From positions 124,001 to 188,000 of the forward strand of contig CAWCPM010000005.1 of the NCBI GenBank assembly GCA_963797565.1: a stretch of DNA of 64,000 nucleotides, given 5' to 3'. The notes beneath the pieces were generated by a model. That model had not been told where the DNA came from. It worked only from the letters and a program-made list of their open reading frames with translations, and made no database searches. The stretch comes from JAICYJ01 sp963797565 (GTDB lineage Bacteria; Actinomycetota; Thermoleophilia; Gaiellales; JAICJC01). Shown here piece after piece: positions 1 to 8,423 of the stretch. The translations under genes were made by a program, and so were the position numbers. How positions within the stretch are numbered: the first letter of the stretch is position 1; every line of letters begins with the position of its first letter.

Positions 1-1213
1 TCAGCATCGGCCAGGTGATCGCGACCAGCACCGGCAGCAGCGCGCCCGTCACCACCAGTGCGCCGCGGATCCCGAGCAGGTGGATCATCAGCGGCGCCGC
101 CGCCCCGCCCAGGCCGATGGTCAGGGCGAACACGGTCTCCAGCACGCCGAACACACGGCCCAGCACGTCGTCCGGGGCGACCCGCTGCAGCAGCGTCATG
201 CCGGCCACGTCCACGAGCACGTTCCCCACACCCACCACGACCAGCATCGCCAGCGCGAATCCGGAGTTCGTGAACACCGCGATCAGTGCGATCGGAACGC
301 CCCAGGCGACCAGCCCGCCTGCGAAGTTGAGGGACTGGCGACCGCGGCCCACCAGCGCCGCGGCCACCACGGCGCCCGCCAGCCCTCCCACACCGATGGC
401 GGCATTCAGCAGACCGACGCCGGACTCGCCCATGCCCAGCAGCTGCAGCGCCATCACCACGATCAGCACATTGATGGTGCCGCACACGAAGGTCTGAGCG
501 CCGAACAGGCCCATGATCAGGCGCATGCGAGGGTTGCTGCCGACCGCGGCGAAGCCCTCGGCCACCTCCGCCAGGAACCCCTCGGACTCTTCCTGCCTGA
601 TCGGGCGCTCGCCGCGGGGGATGCCCGACAGCATCGCCAGCGACCAGGCGAACGTCAGCGAGTCGATCGCCATCACCCAGCCGGTACCGGCCCATACCAG
701 CATCAGGCCACCCAGTGCCGGTCCCAGGAACGTGCCGACGCTCTCGATCGTGCTGGTGACAACGTTCGCTGCCGTCAGCTGCTCGGGCGACGAGGTCAGC
801 GACGGCAGCAGCGCGGTCTGGGCCGGCTGGAATGCGGTCGAGACGGCGGTCACGATCAGCGCCGCGGCGTAGACGAATCCGGCCGGTGCCGACGTCCCCA
901 CGGCCACCGCTGCCCCAGCCGTCGCCAGCAGGCGGATCGAATCGGACGCGAGCATCACCGAGCGGCGGCGATAGCGGTCGGCCAGCAGCGACAGGAACGG
1001 CGCCGCGAAGGCGGCCACCGTCCAGCGCGCCAGCGCCAGCAGGCCGACCGTCTCCGCGCCACCGATGTTGTAGGCGTAGACCGCCAGCGCGATGCTGAAT
1101 GCCCAGTCGCCGATCACGGATCCGGCCAGCGCCAGCTGCAGCCTGCGCAGGCCCTTGCTGGCGAACGCTTCGCGGAATGCTCGGGCGGAATCGGTCAGTT
1201 GAGAGGGCGACAT
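1..1213 (-). CDS. MFS transporter (3' end beyond window)
   Basis: The minus-strand frame opens with ATG at 1213 and stays open to position 1, so at least 404 codons are present and the C-terminus is cut by the window edge. The N-terminus reads MSPSQLTDSARAFREAF, followed by alternating hydrophobic segments and the cytoplasmic loop LADRYRRRSVML. That loop is the MFS loop between helices 2 and 3, so this is a Major Facilitator transporter in the inner membrane, of the large drug/macrolide-efflux-like group. The substrate cannot be read from sequence. It is transcribed away from the repeat-protein gene at 1330, so the two share a promoter region of about 115 bp. I am sure of the superfamily and not of the function. 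Confidence 0.85.
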   Translation of the reverse strand, partial: MSPSQLTDSARAFREAFASKGLRRLQLALAGSVIGDWAFSIALAVYAYNIGGAETVGLLALARWTVAAFAAPFLSLLADRYRRRSVMLASDSIRLLATAGAAVAVGTSAPAGFVYAAALIVTAVSTAFQPAQTALLPSLTSSPEQLTAANVVTSTIESVGTFLGPALGGLMLVWAGTGWVMAIDSLTFAWSLAMLSGIPRGERPIRQEESEGFLAEVAEGFAAVGSNPRMRLIMGLFGAQTFVCGTINVLIVVMALQLLGMGESGVGLLNAAIGVGGLAGAVVAAALVGRGRQSLNFAGGLVAWGVPIALIAVFTNSGFALAMLVVVGVGNVLVDVAGMTLLQRVAPDDVLGRVFGVLETVFALTIGLGGAAAPLMIHLLGIRGALVVTGALLPVLVAITWPML

Positions 1214-1329
1214 GGCGGCGCCATTTCATCACGTTCTTGCATTTGTGAAGGCATGTGGGAAGATTTCTGTGCGCTGATCCGTCATGTGTTCAGATTTTCG
1301 TGTTCGCCCAACAAGCAGGAGGACCCCAA

Positions 1330-1743
1330 ATGTCGGAGTACGAGCATATTCGTCACGCGAAGGATGAGACGGACGAGTCCAAGGACGAGGTCGAGGCTCA
1401 CAAGATGCGCCATCGCGTGCGGCACGCCACCGAAGAGGGCGGCGAGGGCGACGACGACTCGAAGGAGCCCGAGGTCGAGGCTCACAAGATGCGCCATCGC
1501 GTGAGGCACGCCAACGAAGAGGGCGGCAACGACAGCGACTCGAAGGAGCCCGAGGTCGAGGCTCACAAGATGCGCCATCGCGTGCGGCACGCCACCGAAG
1601 AGGCCGGCAACGACAGCGACTCGACGGAGCCCGAGGTCGAGGCTCACAAGATGCGCCATCGCGTGCGGCACGCCAACGAAGAGGGCGGCAACGACAGCGA
1701 CTCGACTGAGCCCGACGTCGAGGCCCACGTCTACCGCATGTAA
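1330..1743 (+). CDS. Small His/acid-rich tandem-repeat protein
   Basis: This encodes 137 residues. The ATG at 1330 was chosen because a clear ribosome-binding site (AGGAGG at about 1317-1322) sits just upstream; an earlier in-frame ATG at 1255 has none. After a short leader (MSEYEHIRHAKDETDESKD) the protein is four near-identical units of 27-28 residues and a truncated fifth. Each contains EVEAHKMRHRVRHA, with four histidines, then an acidic Gly/Asn/Asp/Ser stretch. The DNA repeats start at 1387, 1471, 1552, 1633 and 1714, a period of 81-84 bp. There is no signal peptide, membrane segment or known domain. The high charge and low complexity suggest a disordered protein. Metal binding, stress protection or a multi-core peptide precursor are all possible and none is shown. 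It converges on an ECF sigma/subtilisin operon. Confidence 0.8.
   Translation: MSEYEHIRHAKDETDESKDEVEAHKMRHRVRHATEEGGEGDDDSKEPEVEAHKMRHRVRHANEEGGNDSDSKEPEVEAHKMRHRVRHATEEAGNDSDSTEPEVEAHKMRHRVRHANEEGGNDSDSTEPDVEAHVYRM
1387..1728 (+). repeat. 81-84 bp in-frame tandem repeat
   Basis: Four complete units and one partial unit run head to tail inside the small protein gene. Unit starts are at 1387, 1471, 1552, 1633 and 1714. The DNA is almost identical between units around the part coding for VEAHKMRHRVRH, which points to recent duplication or gene conversion. Because each unit is a multiple of three bases, the opposite strand also stays open across the array. Confidence 0.9.
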
Positions 1744-1757
1744 CGATCTCCTGCAAG

Positions 1758-1793
1758 AAAGGGGCCCCAGCCAAACGGCGGGGGCCCCTTTTT
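1758..1793 (+). terminator. Rho-independent terminator
   Basis: An 11-bp stem (AAAGGGGCCCC pairing with GGGGCCCCTTT) is extended by an inner GCC/GGC pairing around an AAAC loop and is followed by TTTTT at 1789-1793. It lies 15 bp after the stop of the repeat protein. It is the clearest intrinsic terminator in the window. It may also stop the facing GAF-gene transcript, though the minus-strand U-run is weaker. Confidence 0.85.
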
Positions 1794-1820
1794 CATGGTC
1801 CCGCGCGGTGCCCGGGCCTA

Positions 1821-2516
1821 TCAGGGGCGGCGCCGGCGGCGCATCGGCCGCTCACCGGCCGACTCCGCATCGCCGCCCGCCGGGCCCAGCACGTCGGCCA
1901 GGGCTTCCAGCAACCGCCGCACAGCCGCCGAATCGGCGCCCAGCTCGTCCAGTCGCCGGGCCACATGGGCGACGGCCGCGTAGGCCGGGTCGGCGCCCTC
2001 CAGCGCTTCGCTGGCACGGCGTGACCGCTGCGTCAGGTCGAGCGCGATCGCGGCCTGGTTGGCGAACAGGCCCAGCAGATCCATCTCTGCCAGCGTGAAC
2101 GCGGCGTTGGCCGGCCGGTCGAGCACCTCCAGCACGCCCAGGGAACGCTCCTGGTGCAGCAACGGCACCGCCATGATGCCCTTGGGCACGTAGCCGGTGT
2201 CCTCGGCCACGTCCTGCGCGAACCGTGGATCGGCGCGGACGTCCTCGATCACCAGCGGCTGGCGGGTGACCAGCACCCAGCCTGCGATGCCTGCGCTGGA
2301 CGGCAGCCGCCGCCCGATCAGGGTGTCGGCTCCCGACCCGGCCACCGCCTCGAACACCAGCTCGTCGGTGCGCTCGTCGAAGAGGAAGATCGAGGCAGCC
2401 TTGGCGCCGAAGATGGCGCGCGCGGTCTCGGCCACGGAGTTCAACAGGGCGCGATGGGCGTCGTCGGCCGAGAGCACGCCGGCCGCCACCGCCACCATCA
2501 TGGGATCGTCGCTCAC
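1821..2516 (-). CDS. GAF domain protein
   Basis: This is a cytosolic protein of 231 residues with one GAF domain at about residues 20-165. Visible signatures are an N-terminal helix (HRALLNSVAETARAIF), the strand KAASIFLFDERTDELVFEA, and the end IMAVPLLHQERSLGVLEVLDR. GAF domains bind small ligands such as cyclic nucleotides or haem, or act as sensor and dimerisation modules; no ligand can be deduced here. The C-terminal 60 residues are helical and end in an arginine-rich tail. It has no output domain, so it presumably acts on a partner. Its start overlaps the stop of the subtilisin gene by 4 bp, making it the last gene of the sigma/protease operon. Confidence 0.85.
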   Translation of the reverse strand: MSDDPMMVAVAAGVLSADDAHRALLNSVAETARAIFGAKAASIFLFDERTDELVFEAVAGSGADTLIGRRLPSSAGIAGWVLVTRQPLVIEDVRADPRFAQDVAEDTGYVPKGIMAVPLLHQERSLGVLEVLDRPANAAFTLAEMDLLGLFANQAAIALDLTQRSRRASEALEGADPAYAAVAHVARRLDELGADSAAVRRLLEALADVLGPAGGDAESAGERPMRRRRRP

Positions 2517-3349
2517 GGTGCCGCCTCCTCCACGTTCGTCGCGGTCCCGTGCAGCACGCTCTTCAGCTGGAACGGGGTCAGCTCGGGGTGCTTGCCCAGG
2601 ATCAGGGCGCAGATGCCGGTCATGTGCGGGGTTGCGAAGCTGTTGCCGCTGCAGCGCAGCGTCGATCCGCCGATCCAGGGCACGTCCAGGTCGAGGCCGG
2701 GCGCGAAGAACTCGACCGGCGGATCGGGGTTGTAGAAGAAGGTGAGCGGGCCCTTCTGGTCATGGCTGCCGACCGACAGCACCGACGAGAACTTCCACGG
2801 GTAGCTCTCGACCGGCATGTTGTGGGCCGACGCCACGATCATGGTGTTGTTGAAGTAGGCGTCGTCGGCCAGCTCGTGCAGGAACTCGGAGAACTGCCGC
2901 TTGGTCGTGGACAGGCTCATATTGATCAGGTCGAACTTCTCGTCCACCGCCCACTCCAGGCCGGCCATCAGCACCGGGCCGCTGCCGGTGTAGCCGGCGC
3001 CCAGCACGCGCACGCTCACGATCTCACAGTCGGGTGCGATCGACCGCACGATCCCGGCGCAGGCGGTGCCGTGGCCGCACAGGTCGCCCTCGGTGTCGGG
3101 CAGCACCTCGACCTTTTCGGGGTCGCCGATCGTGACCGCCTGCTGCACCGTGCCGACCAGCGGGTGGTCGGGGTCGACGCCGCTGTCCACGATCGCCACC
3201 CGCACGCCCTTGCCGGTGGAGCCGCCCCAGGCCCACTCCCGCGTGAACCGCGACGGCCATGCCGGATCGCGCAGCTTGGCGGCCTGGTCGGCCGTCAGGC
3301 TCCAGGCAGGCAGCAGCTCCTCGGGTGCGTCGTCTGCGGCGTCGCTCAC
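2513..3349 (-). CDS. Intracellular subtilisin-like serine protease (S8)
   Basis: This is 278 residues with no signal peptide, no pro-peptide and no membrane segment, so it should act in the cytosol. The S8 catalytic set is complete: Asp55 in VAIVDSG, His93 in GHGTACAGI, the oxyanion Asn177 in ASAHNMP, and Ser237 in GNSFATPHMTG. The protein is close to a bare catalytic domain with about 45 extra N-terminal residues (DPAWPSRFTREWAWGGSTGKG) that replace a classical inhibitor pro-domain. It overlaps the 88-residue gene upstream by 4 bp and the GAF gene downstream by 4 bp, so all three are translationally coupled. Related cytosolic subtilisins process regulators or peptide precursors. The repeat protein next door is an obvious substrate to test, which is inference. 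Confidence 0.92.
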   Translation of the reverse strand: MSDAADDAPEELLPAWSLTADQAAKLRDPAWPSRFTREWAWGGSTGKGVRVAIVDSGVDPDHPLVGTVQQAVTIGDPEKVEVLPDTEGDLCGHGTACAGIVRSIAPDCEIVSVRVLGAGYTGSGPVLMAGLEWAVDEKFDLINMSLSTTKRQFSEFLHELADDAYFNNTMIVASAHNMPVESYPWKFSSVLSVGSHDQKGPLTFFYNPDPPVEFFAPGLDLDVPWIGGSTLRCSGNSFATPHMTGICALILGKHPELTPFQLKSVLHGTATNVEEAAP

Positions 3350-3612
3350 AGGCGATCGCGGAGATGCTCGACGAGGGCGGGGCTGGCCTCGAGACCTGCC
3401 CGCGCGAGCGCTCCCTCGAGATCCTCGAGGGTCTGCGACCGGAACGTCGCATCGGCCCCCGCCAGCGCCGCGATCTGCTCGATCGCGCGGCGTGTGGCGG
3501 GAAGCCTTGCGGCTGTCAGCACCCAGGCCTCGGGGGCCTGGGGCATCGCCCGCAGCATCTCTCCTATGCGCTCTTCGTTGTACATCTCATACTCATGACG
3601 GATGACGGGCAT
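3346..3612 (-). CDS. Unknown 88-residue protein in sigma/protease operon
   Basis: I do not recognise this protein. The start MPVIRHEYEMYNEERI at 3612 is preferred over an upstream methionine at 3699 because it limits overlap with the sigma gene to 20 bp and has GGGAAGAG in front. It is soluble, has no cysteine, and looks mostly helical (a run around RRAIEQIAALAGAD and LEDLEGALARAGLEASPALV). Its place between an ECF sigma gene and a protease, with overlaps on both sides, fits a regulator of the sigma factor or an adaptor or inhibitor of the protease. It lacks the zinc-binding HxxxCxxC motif and the membrane helix of common anti-sigma factors, so a classical anti-sigma role is unproven. Confidence 0.65.
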   Translation of the reverse strand: MPVIRHEYEMYNEERIGEMLRAMPQAPEAWVLTAARLPATRRAIEQIAALAGADATFRSQTLEDLEGALARAGLEASPALVEHLRDRL

Positions 3613-4165
3613 GTTCTCTTCCCTCGAGTTGCTCACGAAGTTTGCCAAGGCAGCGCGAGATGCGGCTGGCGATCGTCCCGGAGGGTAGTCCCAGCGCATT
3701 TCCGATCACGGCGTAGCTCTCGTCGCGGCGGAAGAAGCGGTCGAGGATGTCGCGGCAGTTGTCCGACATCGCCAACATCGCCTCCTGCACCGACAGCGCC
3801 TCGTCCAGCTGGTCGAGGCTGTCGTCGACGCCCGCCTCCATTGCCTCGGGGTCGGCGGACTCGCGTGAGCCGGCACGGATCCGGTCGATGCAGAGTCGGC
3901 GCGTCAGCTGCGCGATCCAGGGCCGCACGGCCTCGTCGTTGCGGAGGTCGCCGAGGCGCTCGTAGGTGCGCGCGAACACGTCCTGGAACACGTCCTCGGC
4001 ATCGGCCGGCGACAGCCGGTACGCCTGCTGGGCGATTGCCAGCACGTAGCGCGAGAATCGGCGCACCAGTTCCTCCCAGGCGTCGTCATCGCCGTCCCGG
4101 CAACGGGCGACGAGGCCGGCATCGGTGACCTCGCTCAGTGCCGTCATACGTTGATGAAACTCCAT
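3593..4165 (-). CDS. ECF-type RNA polymerase sigma factor
   Basis: This sigma-70 family factor has 190 residues and only regions 2 and 4, as in the ECF group. Region 2 is seen at about residues 20-90 (DDDAWEELVRRFSRYVLAIA, DAEDVFQDVFARTYERL, RPWIAQLTRRLCIDRIR). Region 4 is seen at about 125-180, with the helix-turn-helix DESYAVIGNALGLPSGTIASRISRCLGKLR. It would direct RNA polymerase to a small set of promoters. The ATG at 4165 immediately follows the stop of the upstream cyclodeaminase-like gene and has GAGGGA upstream. No transmembrane anti-sigma gene is adjacent; the genes that follow are the 88-residue unknown, a subtilisin and a GAF protein, an unusual output or control set. Confidence 0.92.
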   Translation of the reverse strand: MEFHQRMTALSEVTDAGLVARCRDGDDDAWEELVRRFSRYVLAIAQQAYRLSPADAEDVFQDVFARTYERLGDLRNDEAVRPWIAQLTRRLCIDRIRAGSRESADPEAMEAGVDDSLDQLDEALSVQEAMLAMSDNCRDILDRFFRRDESYAVIGNALGLPSGTIASRISRCLGKLREQLEGREHARHPS

Positions 4166-4702
4166 TTATCCCTCGCTGGCAAGCGTTTCGGCGGCACTCT
4201 CTGCCCGAGCCACGAGCTGGCGCGCCTCCGATGAGCGGCCGTCGTCGCTTCGGCTGAGCAGGTTCACGGTTACCAGCAGCGCCCCCGAACGGGCCGCGGC
4301 TTCGGCCAGCACGGCCGCCACCGTCGTATCTGCGTGGTGAGCCTGGTCACAGCGGTGGCCGGCCTCCAGCGCCAGGTCGGCCAGATCGGCGGCGATACGG
4401 GCCAGCTCCAGCGCGTCTTCGGCAGCCTGCGGCAGCGTCTCCGCGATCCGCGGCTGATTGCTCGTCTCCAGCGCAACGGTGGCCGCCTCGTAGGACATCT
4501 CCAGCGCCGCGGCGTTGACCCACAGGCGCGAGTCGAGCGCCGCCGCCTGTGCGATCGCCCCGCCGGCCTCGGGCCACACATCGCGTGAGCGCCGGGCGAC
4601 CTTGGTCACGAGCGCGGCGGCCAGCGCCGCCGCGGCGGTCGCGGCGGAGCCGGCGGCCGGCGTGCGTTCCGCCGAGCTGACCCGTGTCAGCAACCGCTCC
4701 AT
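4166..4702 (-). CDS. Cyclodeaminase/cyclohydrolase (FTCD_C)-like protein
   Basis: This 178-residue, alanine-rich, all-helical protein starts RVSSAERTPAAGSAATAAAALAAALV, which resembles the opening of formiminotransferase-cyclodeaminase C-terminal family proteins (consensus APGGGSVAA, then a helix). That family removes ammonia from formiminotetrahydrofolate or opens methenyl-tetrahydrofolate, but many bacterial members have no assigned reaction. Length fits the family (about 180-210). It is the first gene of the operon running down to 1821, with zero spacing to the sigma gene. Folate chemistry next to a sigma factor and protease is unexpected, so it may be a scaffold or ligand sensor. The family call is moderate, since only the N-terminal pattern is distinctive. 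Confidence 0.6.
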   Translation of the reverse strand: MERLLTRVSSAERTPAAGSAATAAAALAAALVTKVARRSRDVWPEAGGAIAQAAALDSRLWVNAAALEMSYEAATVALETSNQPRIAETLPQAAEDALELARIAADLADLALEAGHRCDQAHHADTTVAAVLAEAAARSGALLVTVNLLSRSDDGRSSEARQLVARAESAAETLASEG

Positions 4703-4785
4703 TGGTGTCAGTCTAGAGCGCGCGGGGGTCGAGATGACGAAACCAGGTGATCGCCAGGATCCAGCACTGGGAGTACGATTGCCGG

Positions 4786-6885
<2,100 letters not shown>

Positions 6886-6977
6886 GATCTGGCCTAACCG
6901 GAGATTCACCGCATCTTCACCAATCGGTCACCGTGAGCGCTCCCCAGCGTCCGAGGCGGTTGTGACAATGCAAACAG

Positions 6978-7862
6978 ATGAAGATCGGCATCATCGACGT
7001 GGGCTCGAACACCGTGCGGTTGCTGGCGGCAGAGCGAGGTGCCGGCGGGCTCGTGTATCCGTTGCACGAGGCGCGACGACAGGTCGGGCTGGGCGAGACG
7101 ATCGAGCGGCGCGGCCGGATCACCGACGCGAAGCTGGCGGAGACAGCGCGGGCGGCGCGCGACTACGCGAAGCTGGCCCGCCGGCTGGACTGCGAGCGGC
7201 TGGAGGTCGTGGTGACGGCGCCGGGGCGTCAGAGCGCGAACGCCGATGACCTGCTGGGCGTGCTGCACGGGGCCGTGGGCGTGGAGCCGCGGGTGCTGTC
7301 GGCCAAGAGCGAGGGCCGCTTCGCCTACCTGGGCGCGGTGGCCGCCGCCGGAGTGCTGCCGGGGCTGATCGCCGTCTGCGATGTCGGCGGCGGGTCGACG
7401 GAGGTGGCGTTCGGCGGCCGCTGGATCGAGCCGGACTGGGTGGACTCGATCGATCTCGGCTCGCTGCGCCTGTCCAGCCGTTTCTTCCGCGACGGCACCG
7501 CTCAGCGCTCGAGCGTGCGCGCCGCCCGCGCCGAGGTGCGGAGGCACCTGGAGCAGATCGGCGATGCCACGCCCGACGTGGCGCTGGCGGCGGGCGGCAG
7601 CGCCCGCGCGCTGCGCAAGCTGGTCGGCCGCACGCTGGGGCGTGAAGAGCTGGAGGCGGCGATCGAGATGCTGGTCGGCCGATCCCCGGCCAAGCTCGCC
7701 CGCAAGCACGCCATCGACCTGCGCCGAGCCCGCACGCTGCTCGCCGGCGCAGTGATCCTGATCGAGGTACAGGCGCGGCTGGGCGTTCCCTTCGAGGTGG
7801 CACGAGGCGGCCTCCGGGAGGGCCTGGCCGGCCAGCTGCTGTCCGAGCTGCAGGCTGCCTAG
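6978..7862 (+). CDS. Ppx/GppA family phosphatase
   Basis: This 294-residue protein of the actin-like ATPase fold hydrolyses terminal phosphates of polyphosphate (Ppx) or of pppGpp (GppA). Visible motifs are phosphate 1 (MKIGIIDVGSNTVRLL), the TAPGRQSANADDLL segment, phosphate 2 (CDVGGGSTEVAFGG), and ALAAGGSARALRKL towards the end. Length matches the short, single-core actinobacterial form without the C-terminal HD-like extension of E. coli Ppx. It follows ppk by 92 bp in the same direction and probably shares its transcript. Sequence alone does not separate Ppx from GppA activity. Its 3' end faces sixA, with a palindromic element between the two stops. Confidence 0.92.
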   Translation: MKIGIIDVGSNTVRLLAAERGAGGLVYPLHEARRQVGLGETIERRGRITDAKLAETARAARDYAKLARRLDCERLEVVVTAPGRQSANADDLLGVLHGAVGVEPRVLSAKSEGRFAYLGAVAAAGVLPGLIAVCDVGGGSTEVAFGGRWIEPDWVDSIDLGSLRLSSRFFRDGTAQRSSVRAARAEVRRHLEQIGDATPDVALAAGGSARALRKLVGRTLGREELEAAIEMLVGRSPAKLARKHAIDLRRARTLLAGAVILIEVQARLGVPFEVARGGLREGLAGQLLSELQAA

Positions 7863-7881
7863 CTCGTGGGATCGATCATCG

Positions 7882-8010
7882 CTAGATGATTGATCGATAT
7901 CTCCGTGATGTCCTGGACGACGGTTCGCAGCCGTAGCCACCCCAGCCGCCGCTGACCTCAAACCGATCGGCAGCGGCCAGGCTCGCGAGAGATACCGATC
8001 AATCATCTAG
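7882..8010. repeat. Palindromic structured repeat, copy A
   Basis: A 129-bp element fills the gap between the convergent ppx and sixA genes. Its ends form a 22-bp inverted repeat with one mismatch (CTAGATGATTGATCG on the left and its complement on the right), and the right end contains the sixA stop codon. Inside is a second stem (CGGTTTG pairing with CGAACCG on the minus strand) around a conserved GGCGGCTGGGGTGGCTACGG segment. A second, inverted and diverged copy lies at 63560-63758. Two base pairs of the outer stem change on both sides between copies, so pairing is conserved. It could be an RNA, a bidirectional terminator or a small non-autonomous mobile element. Confidence 0.8.
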
Positions 8011-8423
8011 GCTCGCAGGTACTGCACGGGGCTGCGATGCGCGGCCTCGATCACCCACACCGACCCCTTCTCGGCCTTGCGCTCCGCGCCGATCAGTCCG
8101 GCGATCACATCGCCGTGGGTGCAAAGCGCGACCGTCGTCCGGCCGGCCTCGTTCAGCAGGCGGCGGACGTCCACCGCGTCGGCGCCCTCGGCCAGCTCTG
8201 CGCGCTGCTCGATATCGAGATTGAGGTCGGCCGCCAGCGGCTCGACCGTCTCCACGCAGCGACGGTAGGGGCTGCTGAGGATGCGCTCGATACCGAAGCC
8301 GGCCAGCAGCCTGGGCAGCGCCGCCGCCTGCCGGCGGCCCTTGGTGTCCAGCGGCCGCAGGCTGTCGTCACCGGCCCAGGCGCTGCGCTTGCCGGCCCGA
8401 CCGTGCCGGATCAGCAGGATCAC
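8007..8423 (-). CDS. sixA: SixA-type phosphohistidine phosphatase
   Basis: This 138-residue histidine phosphatase superfamily protein starts ILLIRHGRAGKRS, with the catalytic RHG near the N-terminus, followed by LSSPYRRCVETVEPLA and the second catalytic histidine in ALCTHGDVIAG. SixA proteins remove phosphate from phosphohistidine on signalling proteins; small actinobacterial members may instead act on small phosphoesters. The GTG at 8423 is chosen because it overlaps the stop of the CYTH-CHAD gene as GTGA, a coupling seen repeatedly in this window. A longer reading from an ATG at 8462 would overlap that gene more deeply. Its neighbours place it in the polyphosphate locus. Confidence 0.88.
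   Translation of the reverse strand: MILLIRHGRAGKRSAWAGDDSLRPLDTKGRRQAAALPRLLAGFGIERILSSPYRRCVETVEPLAADLNLDIEQRAELAEGADAVDVRRLLNEAGRTTVALCTHGDVIAGLIGAERKAEKGSVWVIEAAHRSPVQYLRA

Noticed and set aside
1330..1743. Ribosomal peptide (RiPP) precursor as a firm call
   Set aside because: The repeats look like multiple cores and a subtilisin is close by, but there is no YcaO, radical SAM, lanthipeptide synthetase or dedicated exporter next to it. It is kept only as one hypothesis.
1229..1774. Long open frames on the minus strand across the repeat-protein gene
   Set aside because: They arise because the 81-bp repeats are a multiple of three. The products are Arg/Ser/Cys-rich and without a ribosome-binding site, and the plus-strand gene has both a strong site and a terminator.
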